Positions 8,686 through 15,895 of a stretch of 39,484 bases of DNA are shown piece after piece. The notes beneath the pieces are model-generated. The model was not told the DNA's origin. It searched no databases and was given only the letters and a program-made list of their open reading frames with translations. The DNA is taken from positions 1 to 39,484 of the forward strand of contig PCBK01000107.1 of NCBI GenBank assembly GCA_002731275.1, in the 5' to 3' direction. The stretch is from Deltaproteobacteria bacterium (GTDB lineage Bacteria; Myxococcota_C; UBA6777). The position numbers and the translations under genes were made by a program. Position 1 is the first letter of the stretch, and each line of letters starts with the position of its first letter.

Positions 8686-9948
8686 ATGCACATCGAAGAG
8701 CCTCAACAACCAGATCCTTCGTCTCAATCACCGAAAACAAAGCCTGTCTCCGTGCCTACACGAGCGTTGAGCCAAAAGACACAGCAACGTCTACGTGAAG
8801 AGCTCAATATACCCGAGCGAGAAGACGATCTTCAGGACTCGATTGAGGCCGAGAAGAGACAGGTGAAGCGGGAGACGATGCGTGCTAGCCAGACGTCCAC
8901 TTACCAACAGCGCTTGGCGCGTGTACAGGCACTTGATGGACTTCACGATGTGCGCGAGGAGATCCCACCGGGGCAAGGTTTTCGCGTCCTGACAGAGCGA
9001 TGGACTGCGCCAAGAGTCGAACACATCGTGATGTTATTGCACCACGGAAATCAACTCGCGTTGCGTGAGTACCTTTATGAACACATCCCGCGACAAGTAC
9101 ACGAGACCGATCCAGCCGATCGTTTAGATTTAAAGGGGTTTCATTTCTCACGCCTTGGATATCGAGTGGATCTGGGAGGTGTACACTTTCGGGATCTCAA
9201 CTTTTGGTCCTGTAATTTCGAAGATGTCAATCTCAAAAATGCCACCTTTGAACGCTGTACACTCAGTGTCAGCAACTTCGTCGATGCCTATCTACGTGGA
9301 TGTCAATTCATCGACTGTGACCTGACAGGGGTCTCTTTTACACGGTGTAATCTGGTGCGTGCGACCTTTCTTCGGACGACGATGCGCTTTGTCTCTTGGG
9401 AACAGTCCAAAGTTGACATTCGTCATTTCCCCAAAAAGCTCGAAGAAGAGAGACGTAAAGATTGGTTTGCGGCGGCAGAGATCTACAAGGCTTTGCGGCT
9501 CAATTTACACTCCGTAGGGGATGAGCAAGGGGCGAGCTGGGCGATGTATCGACAGTGTGTCATGAATCGCAAAGAGCTCTTTAAGAAGAGGCTTTACAAA
9601 CGTTGGGTGATCTCCTGGATGCTCAATCTGTTTTGGGGCTATGGTGAAAAACCATCGCGCCTGTTTTGGTTTTCGATGGTGATGTGTATCTGCTGTGCGT
9701 GTGGGTACTTTGCGTTTGGTTTGTCTCTCGAACAGGATTGTGGGCCCGGCTGGTCGTCTGTTGAGCCTTTTGTGTATTTCGTCAATTGTCTATACTTTTC
9801 GTTCGTGACATTTACGACGTTGGGATACGGCGACATCGCGCCGTGTTCGATGCCATCGCGGATGCTCGCGACACTTGAGGCGTTCACGGGGGTCTTTATC
9901 ATGGGGTTGTTTGTTACGGCCAATGTTCGCAAACTGACGGGGCGTTGA
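8686..9948 (+). CDS. Pentapeptide-repeat protein fused to a two-helix K+ channel
   Basis: 420 residues. After a charged N-terminus, residues about 145-245 are pentapeptide repeats (A/D/N-L/F-x-x-x pattern, for example LNFWSCNFEDVNLKNATF), predicted to form a right-handed square helix. A helical linker follows, then two membrane helices that flank a pore loop with the K+ selectivity filter TTLGYGD (G380-Y381-G382). That matches the Ion_trans_2 pore. The ATG at 8686 has GGAG 8 nt upstream; a TTG at 8656 is open but less likely. Inference: a potassium channel whose gating or localisation depends on the pentapeptide domain. Convergent with the next gene, 17 bp apart. Confidence 0.9.
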   Translation: MHIEEPQQPDPSSQSPKTKPVSVPTRALSQKTQQRLREELNIPEREDDLQDSIEAEKRQVKRETMRASQTSTYQQRLARVQALDGLHDVREEIPPGQGFRVLTERWTAPRVEHIVMLLHHGNQLALREYLYEHIPRQVHETDPADRLDLKGFHFSRLGYRVDLGGVHFRDLNFWSCNFEDVNLKNATFERCTLSVSNFVDAYLRGCQFIDCDLTGVSFTRCNLVRATFLRTTMRFVSWEQSKVDIRHFPKKLEEERRKDWFAAAEIYKALRLNLHSVGDEQGASWAMYRQCVMNRKELFKKRLYKRWVISWMLNLFWGYGEKPSRLFWFSMVMCICCACGYFAFGLSLEQDCGPGWSSVEPFVYFVNCLYFSFVTFTTLGYGDIAPCSMPSRMLATLEAFTGVFIMGLFVTANVRKLTGR

Positions 9949-9965
9949 AGCTCTTCATGTGGAAG

Positions 9966-12203
9966 TTATTGCAGCTGAGATATCCTTTTTCTGTAAAGAA
10001 ACACAAAACACAACACCAACAAAAGCATCCCTGAGCTGCCTTGTTGGGAAGGCTGCTCACAACCACAGCCAGCAGGGACTTCTGGGCCTTCCGTTGGGGC
10101 ACAATTCTTTTGGTATGCGAAACAGTCCAATGTTTTTTTGACGAGCGCGGAGAGGACTGGATCGGACTTTAGCGCCCAAGGGCTCGCAGACGCTCCAACT
10201 GTGAGAGCGTGTCCTCCACCACGATGTTGATAGTACAGAATATGTCCAGAGCGAGTCTGTGGCGTCGCCGGTCCGGTCAAGTTAGAGGGGACTTCCTTTG
10301 GCGGTGTTGAAAAATGAAGGCACGATTTTGATTGGATATTTTCGAGCTTCATGAGCTGCATTGTGTGGGGCTGGCCGAATCGATGGCCTTCCGCGAGCAC
10401 CTTGGGGGTTGTGCCGCTTTTCAAGCCCGGCGGTTGATATGACGGAAGGAAAGAGTCCATTTCATGTCCTACAGTGTATACTCCTGCGGAGGGACTTTCG
10501 CCGAAGTCGCGGCCATTTTTGAGCTTACCTTGTTGCCACAACCAGTGTGAGTTGTCTTTGACGGTCCACTTGCCAAAGCAGGTCGGAGCAGGAGAGCAAG
10601 GTTTGACGCCGTGGTTGACTGTCCCAAACATTGCGAACCAACTGGTTTGTTCACAGAGATCGATGATGCTCCAAGGACCACCGAGTGTTTGGTTTATCGC
10701 CATGTGGCGATCGGGTTCTCCTCTCCAGAGCGTCGCGAGCCACTTTCGCGTCTCCATCACATCGCCTTGTAAAGCGACACTCCATGTGAGGAGATTGCCT
10801 CCTAGCGTTACGTAGCTGCCGCCTTTTTCTGCAAAGGTATGGGTCTGTTGGACCATCTCTCTGGACCAGTATTCACTGTGACCGTGGTTGATAACGACTT
10901 TATAGGAGCCGTCGTTGGGGATGTTGCCTTGGTGAAGATCCCAGTCTGTATAGGCGTCGTAAGGGAGCCCCTGCTGATCGAGCCACTGTGCGAGATAAAC
11001 CGTCATCGTTGAGCGGATGTTGTATCCGTGTTTGTCGACGTTTGTAAACCACGTTCGTCTGTTGGGTCGCTTCCAGCCGTGAAAATGTGCGATTGAGCTG
11101 CCATCACCCATGACATCGTATGCGGAGTTGTTTCCACCGTGTCGAATGGTGTCTCCTGGTTTTCTGGGTCGTGATGTGATGCCTTCGATGGGTCTGTCTG
11201 GGGGATAGCTTCCTGGCCATGCGTTGTACGCGATCCACGTGTTGACTGGCGCGACAATCGCTATTTTTGTTCCCTTCGTTGGTTCTTTGGGTCGTATGAT
11301 TACGATGATGATTTCGCCGGAACTTGGTGATTTGATTTGAAAGTCTGGACCGACAAGCACTTGCACACCGTATATGCCTGAGGGGGTGTTCTTAGGGATG
11401 GAAATCTTTGCAGCGCTTGGCCATTGTGCGTCTACGAGTTGATCGTGATGGAGTCGGAAGCCAACACTATCACGTAGGACGCCATTGACGCGAGGATGTC
11501 CGTGGTTGTAAACGCGGAGCGTGCGTTTTTGAGAGGAGGTGTCCTTGATTGTGCCGTATGGGTCGTCAAATCCGAGATACAGCTCGACATCTTTTGCGGC
11601 TGGCGCGGGCTCTTTTTCTTGGAGGCCTCGTTTCATCCGGGCTGTGACTTCGCTTTCGGAGAGCGCGCGTGGCCAAACAGCCCAAGAATCAATCACTCCA
11701 TCGATGATACCTGTCATGTCTCCAGGTGCTTCGCTCCTCGCACCGATGCGAAAGGGGAGGCCTGTGCGCGCAGGGGGACCATTGATTTGTTGTGTGGACA
11801 CTTTCTTGGCATCGACGTAAAGGATGAGACTCTTTCCATCGAATGTCATCGCGATGTGGTGCCATTTGTCGAGTGTGAGGGGGTTTTGGGCGATGGCTGC
11901 GTGTGATAGAGAGAAGGCTCCTGTTGTCGAGACGATGGCCGCGGCCTTGCCTTCTTTTGTGACAAACAGGCCCGCCGTCGCCTTTGAGCGACTGATCTGC
12001 CCTGCAATCACGACTGTGTCTGTGCCCAGCAATGTCGGATACCACCAGCCTTCAACCGTGAAGCTTTTGTACGATGAGAGTGTCAGTCCATCCACTTCCA
12101 AAAAGGAGCCAAATCGCAGGGGGAGGTTGGAGAGTGTAAAGGGCTGCGTTCGAGCAACTTCTTTGAGCTCTTCACCGTCTATTTTGACGAGGCGCATGAT
12201 CAC
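9966..12203 (-). CDS. Surface protein: LamG-like plus N,N-dimethylformamidase-like domain, MYXO-CTERM-like tail (5' end frameshifted)
   Basis: 745 residues in the open frame. A concanavalin/LamG-like domain covers about 35-215 (FTVEGWWYPT, WHHIAMTFDG, IDSWAVWPRALSESEV). A second large domain resembles the C-terminal part of the dimethylformamidase beta subunit family (YDAYTDWDLH, KVVINHGHSEYWSREM, SYVTLGGNLLTW). The end, CGCEQP then one hydrophobic helix and YRKR, resembles the MYXO-CTERM sorting signal. The frame has no good start: GTG at 12203 lacks family logic because homologous-looking sequence (PGYAQGDTIHIHGSAPS) continues upstream in frame without an ATG, GTG or TTG. The signal peptide sits in another frame (see 12204-12372). 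Catalytic activity should not be assumed; substrate unknown. Confidence 0.8.
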   Translation of the reverse strand: MIMRLVKIDGEELKEVARTQPFTLSNLPLRFGSFLEVDGLTLSSYKSFTVEGWWYPTLLGTDTVVIAGQISRSKATAGLFVTKEGKAAAIVSTTGAFSLSHAAIAQNPLTLDKWHHIAMTFDGKSLILYVDAKKVSTQQINGPPARTGLPFRIGARSEAPGDMTGIIDGVIDSWAVWPRALSESEVTARMKRGLQEKEPAPAAKDVELYLGFDDPYGTIKDTSSQKRTLRVYNHGHPRVNGVLRDSVGFRLHHDQLVDAQWPSAAKISIPKNTPSGIYGVQVLVGPDFQIKSPSSGEIIIVIIRPKEPTKGTKIAIVAPVNTWIAYNAWPGSYPPDRPIEGITSRPRKPGDTIRHGGNNSAYDVMGDGSSIAHFHGWKRPNRRTWFTNVDKHGYNIRSTMTVYLAQWLDQQGLPYDAYTDWDLHQGNIPNDGSYKVVINHGHSEYWSREMVQQTHTFAEKGGSYVTLGGNLLTWSVALQGDVMETRKWLATLWRGEPDRHMAINQTLGGPWSIIDLCEQTSWFAMFGTVNHGVKPCSPAPTCFGKWTVKDNSHWLWQQGKLKNGRDFGESPSAGVYTVGHEMDSFLPSYQPPGLKSGTTPKVLAEGHRFGQPHTMQLMKLENIQSKSCLHFSTPPKEVPSNLTGPATPQTRSGHILYYQHRGGGHALTVGASASPWALKSDPVLSALVKKTLDCFAYQKNCAPTEGPEVPAGCGCEQPSQQGSSGMLLLVLCFVFLYRKRISQLQ

Positions 12204-12372
12204 CTCTGCTGTTGATGGTGCCGAGCCGTGAATGTGTATTGTGTCGCCCTGCGCGTACCCTGGCTTGTCTATGGTAAAAACCCGTGAATGTTGCGTTCCC
12301 TTGCTGTGGGGCCAACACCACCCAACAACATACCATCCAACGCAAACACTTGAAGGTGATGTCCAAATACAT
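12204..12372 (-). other. Displaced N-terminus of the LamG/DMFase-like gene (signal peptide in shifted frame)
   Basis: Reading down from ATG at 12372 gives a signal-peptide-like start (CLRWMVCCWVVLAPQQGNAT) in one frame, while the sequence just after it, ITDKPG-like PGYAQGDTIHIHG, is in the frame of the main gene. The frames would join if the run of five T on the minus strand (plus 12276-12280) had four. So the intact protein probably starts at 12372 or 12336. Either the run is a sequencing or assembly error, or the gene is inactivated or recoded here. Confidence 0.6.
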
Positions 12373-12752
12373 GCTAAAAAATCCTTTTCTCACGGATTGT
12401 CCGAGGTGGACACGGAACTTTCGTGTTCCCTTGCTTTGTTTTGGCGGCTGACGAACTCTTCTGTACAAAAGCTGATGCACGTGATTCTACTCGAAAACCC
12501 AGGGGGAGCAAACCAATCCGTACAAGCACATGTCGATGATGCCACCTCATGTTTGTTGTCTGGGAGGGTGTTTGTGTAACACATGTGTGGGGTCTCGCGT
12601 CTTGTCTATGTGCTTGCAAGCAGAGAACACAGTACGTACGTTGTGTGTCCATTGAAACGGTGAGGCCGCATTCTTTTTCTTCGGCGGCCTATATGGTGCG
12701 TTCGCGAAAGATGCGAAGGTTCCACAACACTCCTTTTTGTCGAGGTTTTGAT
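12373..12752. other. Divergent intergenic region
   Basis: About 380 bp between the minus-strand surface-protein gene and msrA. It must hold promoters for both. I see short palindromes such as acacatgtgt near 12579 but no promoter pair good enough to assign. The frame ahead of msrA is open but has no family similarity. Confidence 0.5.
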
Positions 12753-13502
12753 ATGCGAATCGTCATGGGTTTGTCTCTGATAGTGTCTCTTTTTCAGCTC
12801 AATATGTGCGCGTCGAGTTCTTCCAATACAGGTATCAAAAAGGCGGGTTCTGCGTCTTCTGCACAGCACAACAGCACCTCTAAAAAAGTCGGTAAGGCGC
12901 CCAAAAAGCAGCTCGCGAAGACACCTTCGTCCATCCCTGACGACGCGACGCTGAAGGCCAAAGGGCTTAAGCGAGCGACCTTTGCGGCGGGATGTTTTTG
13001 GTGTATTCAACCTCCCTTCGATAAGCTGCCGGGTGTTGTCTATACATTTGTCGGGTATGCGGGTGGAAAAAAGAAAAATCCGACATACAGAGAGGTCGCT
13101 TACGGCAAGACGACTCATCTGGAGTCCATTCACGTCATCTACGATCCCAAAAAGGTCTCTTACAAACGCATCCTGGAGGTCTTCTGGACAAATATCGATC
13201 CAACCGATCCAAAGGGCCAATTTGTCGACAAAGGTCCACATTATCGCAGCGCGATCTTTTACTACGGCCAACAACAACGTCAGCTCGCGGAGGCGTCCAA
13301 AAAGCAGATCGCGTCCTCCAAGCGTTTTTCTCGCCCCATCGTTACGATGATCCGCAAGGCAGGACCGTTTTACATGGACAAAACCTACCACCAAAAATAT
13401 TATATCTCACACCCTTACCGCTATAAGCGATACCGTCGTGGTTCTGGTCGCGACGCTTTTATCCAGCGCCATTGGGTCAGTCCTGTCTTTCGTATCAAGT
13501 AG
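12753..13502 (+). CDS. msrA: Peptide-methionine (S)-S-oxide reductase, exported
   Basis: 249 residues. The MsrA domain occupies about 74-240 with the catalytic GCFW motif (C81) directly followed by another Cys; downstream lie VGYAGG, PTYREV, HLES and the YHQKY motif. The enzyme reduces methionine-S-sulfoxide in proteins. The N-terminus (FQLNMC, C19) is a signal peptide with a poor lipobox, followed by a Ser/Lys-rich linker of about 50 residues, so this form works in the envelope rather than the cytosol. ATG at 12753 has GAGG 7 nt upstream; longer starts in the same frame would bury the signal peptide. Monocistronic, convergent with the beta-helix lipoprotein 18 bp away. Confidence 0.93.
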   Translation: MRIVMGLSLIVSLFQLNMCASSSSNTGIKKAGSASSAQHNSTSKKVGKAPKKQLAKTPSSIPDDATLKAKGLKRATFAAGCFWCIQPPFDKLPGVVYTFVGYAGGKKKNPTYREVAYGKTTHLESIHVIYDPKKVSYKRILEVFWTNIDPTDPKGQFVDKGPHYRSAIFYYGQQQRQLAEASKKQIASSKRFSRPIVTMIRKAGPFYMDKTYHQKYYISHPYRYKRYRRGSGRDAFIQRHWVSPVFRIK

Positions 13503-13520
13503 GGTCGTCGGTCTTTTCTA

Positions 13521-15812
13521 TCAGGGGGATTTTGTGTTGGGGAGGGGCGTTGCGTCTGTCTTGGTCACTGTGTCTTTGTTTGTGCCTTCCACTTGGGCAA
13601 ATTGACTCACGATTGGATATGGATTGTCACTGAACAAGTTATTGTTTGCTGTGACACTGCTTTTCTCCACAAAGAGACCAGAACGCTGGTTCTTTCGGAG
13701 AATGTTGTTCTCCAGTAGGACTGTCCCTTTGGTGACGGAGCTGATGTTGATGCCATCACCCTCGTCGTCTTTGCTCACTGCTGCGCGTTTGATCTGCTCT
13801 ACGAGGTTGTTATCAAATATCCAACTGGCCGTCGATGTGTGTACCTGTACACCAAAGAACATCCCTGTACGTATGATGTTCTTGGTGATCGCGACCTTGT
13901 AAGCGTCGTTGTTGTTGTCGTGGTGGACGAGACTACGTTGTGGATGTCCTTCAAAGAGGTTTGTGAGGATACTTCCCTTACACGCGCCACTTGTGAACAA
14001 ACCCGCCTGTGCATTCGCAAAGAACGCGTTCTCTTTGATATCAAGCGTAAAACCTGCGCCATCTATTGCGCTCTGTAATGCTACACCAGCCGACGCAAAT
14101 GAAGCTTGCTGTGTGGACTGCAAGTGGTGACCGTTGTGGCTGATGTGGTTTCGTTGGAGCAGCAGAGAGACAGGTGTTCCTTTGCTGTCTGCCATGTGCT
14201 TGAGCTTTACGGCGTGGGCGACGTTGTCGATCATCAGGTTGTACGTCATGGACGCGCTCTTTTGGATGCCCCAGCCGATAATCGCGGGGTGAGCCTCTCG
14301 CAGCAAGTCACTGTCTTTGGCGTAAGCACGCGCACCATTGCGGGCAAATACATTCTCCTGAATGACCACTTCACCTGCAGAGACAAAGAGTAGACCACTT
14401 ATATCGTTGTGAAAGACACTGTTACCACGTAATGTAATCGTTCCCTGTCCCATCAGAACGGCCCCAACACCGAGCAAGCTCTCACGTCCATTTCCGTCTG
14501 TGGAGATGTCGAATGTACCTTGTTGGTTTTTCTTCAGACGTTGCACGAGTTGGGGGATACAGACCCCTGCCTCACAAAAGGATTGCGCTGGACAGGGGGT
14601 CTTACACGTGCCGGAGGGTTGGTTGGTCGCGCGAGCGTACGACGCCGGACCGTTATGGGCGAGTGAGACCTTGTCCATCGTCACGCGATGTTCATTGGTG
14701 ACAGTGACGGCGATCTGGTCATCCGAGAGGATGCGGTGTTCATTGGTGACGGTGACGGCGATCTGGTCTTTGGGGGCGACCCATACACCACCGGCGCCGT
14801 TGTATTCGATTGTACAGGAGGCGATCTGGACAGCGGTCGTTCTATCAAATTGCAATCCAAAGTGTAACTGCGCGAGCTGTGGGGAAGTATCCTTTGCGGT
14901 GACGAGATTTCCGCCATTTTGGGTGACGTTACACTGGCTGATGTCGACCTCTTTGTTGTTGACGAAGAACGCCCCTGTCTGGCGGTTGTTTGTATGTGTG
15001 GTGTGTGTGAGGGTGGCTTTGGTAGCGCCTTCGATGTAGACGCCGTGTCCTTCGCCCGAGAAAACCAGCCGTGTGAGTGTGATGGTGTCCGTATTCACAA
15101 AGCGCAGCGCGGCGTGTGTTGCGTCAGCCTGTGCAGGGACTGGTGCCTCGATGCGGACGCCTTTTTGTGGGTCGTTTGATTGGCCTTCGAGGATGAGGGG
15201 GCGTTTGATATCTTTGAATGTCACGCTCTCTTGATACAAGCCGGACTCGATCAGCAAGGTGTCGAGCTTGCTGTTTGTCTGGAGTTGTTTCAGCGCGTCT
15301 GTGAGGGTCTTGGTCGTCTGTGTGGGACCAACACATAGTACATTGGTGTCTTTGCAGCGGTCAAAGAAGTCACTCGCCGCGTCTTCTGCTTTGGGAAGAC
15401 CGGCGGGAAGGCATCGTTGCGTGTCTTCTAAGCACTTGTCACGTGGCTGTGCTGGATCACAGGGCTTCCCTGTAAACGATGAGAAGGGGGTTGTACGTGC
15501 TTCGCTTGGACAAAACCGCTGGCGGACGAGATTGGGGAGCGCTGTCGGTGGAACAGGGGGTTTGGGGGAGGTGTTGTCTGGTTGTTCTGGTTGTATTGTT
15601 GACTCTGGTGTCTCGGAGTTCTCCGTGGGGACGTCCTCTTTGGATTGTCCACCATCCGTCAGGACTTCCTGGGTGGGTCTCTCGTACGGAAAACCTTTGC
15701 TCGTACAACCGGCGACCAAAAGGCAACATACCAACAAGAGAGCATTCATGAGGAGGACAATGACATTCTCCAGTTTGCTTTCGGGTTGGGAGCGTTTGAT
15801 TTGTTGATTCAT
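13521..15812 (-). CDS. Right-handed beta-helix lipoprotein
   Basis: 763 residues. The N-terminus carries a good lipobox, LVAGC (C36), then a Glu/Pro/Thr-rich linker to about residue 90 and a Cys-containing segment (FCPSEART, KPCDPAQPRDKC). From about 170 onward the sequence is a run of short beta-strand coils with Asn ladders (ITLTRLVFSGEGHG, VDISQCNVTQNG, IQENVFARNG, LLQRNHISHNGHH), as in parallel beta-helix proteins of the pectate-lyase/NosD type. Such folds bind or cut polysaccharide, or act structurally; no catalytic site is apparent. A 16-residue segment is tandemly duplicated (see 14685-14768). The next start, M22 at 15749, would also keep the lipobox. Confidence 0.85.
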   Translation of the reverse strand: MNQQIKRSQPESKLENVIVLLMNALLLVCCLLVAGCTSKGFPYERPTQEVLTDGGQSKEDVPTENSETPESTIQPEQPDNTSPKPPVPPTALPNLVRQRFCPSEARTTPFSSFTGKPCDPAQPRDKCLEDTQRCLPAGLPKAEDAASDFFDRCKDTNVLCVGPTQTTKTLTDALKQLQTNSKLDTLLIESGLYQESVTFKDIKRPLILEGQSNDPQKGVRIEAPVPAQADATHAALRFVNTDTITLTRLVFSGEGHGVYIEGATKATLTHTTHTNNRQTGAFFVNNKEVDISQCNVTQNGGNLVTAKDTSPQLAQLHFGLQFDRTTAVQIASCTIEYNGAGGVWVAPKDQIAVTVTNEHRILSDDQIAVTVTNEHRVTMDKVSLAHNGPASYARATNQPSGTCKTPCPAQSFCEAGVCIPQLVQRLKKNQQGTFDISTDGNGRESLLGVGAVLMGQGTITLRGNSVFHNDISGLLFVSAGEVVIQENVFARNGARAYAKDSDLLREAHPAIIGWGIQKSASMTYNLMIDNVAHAVKLKHMADSKGTPVSLLLQRNHISHNGHHLQSTQQASFASAGVALQSAIDGAGFTLDIKENAFFANAQAGLFTSGACKGSILTNLFEGHPQRSLVHHDNNNDAYKVAITKNIIRTGMFFGVQVHTSTASWIFDNNLVEQIKRAAVSKDDEGDGINISSVTKGTVLLENNILRKNQRSGLFVEKSSVTANNNLFSDNPYPIVSQFAQVEGTNKDTVTKTDATPLPNTKSP
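14685..14768 (-). repeat. 48-bp in-frame tandem duplication inside the beta-helix gene
   Basis: A 36-bp core at 14685-14720 recurs at 14733-14768 with two mismatches, period 48 bp. In protein this gives DQIAVTVTNEHR twice, 16 residues apart, about one coil of a beta-helix. It looks like a recent coil duplication. Confidence 0.85.
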
Positions 15813-15895
15813 GGCACATTCTCACACAAAAAAGGTCCATACATACATACGTGACAATTCATTCACTGATTTGTGGCCTCACATCTTTGTGAGCA

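Noticed and set aside
15259-15807. Plus-strand ORF of 182 codons opposite the beta-helix lipoprotein N-terminus
   Set aside because: Antisense to a clear signal peptide and linker; no supporting features.
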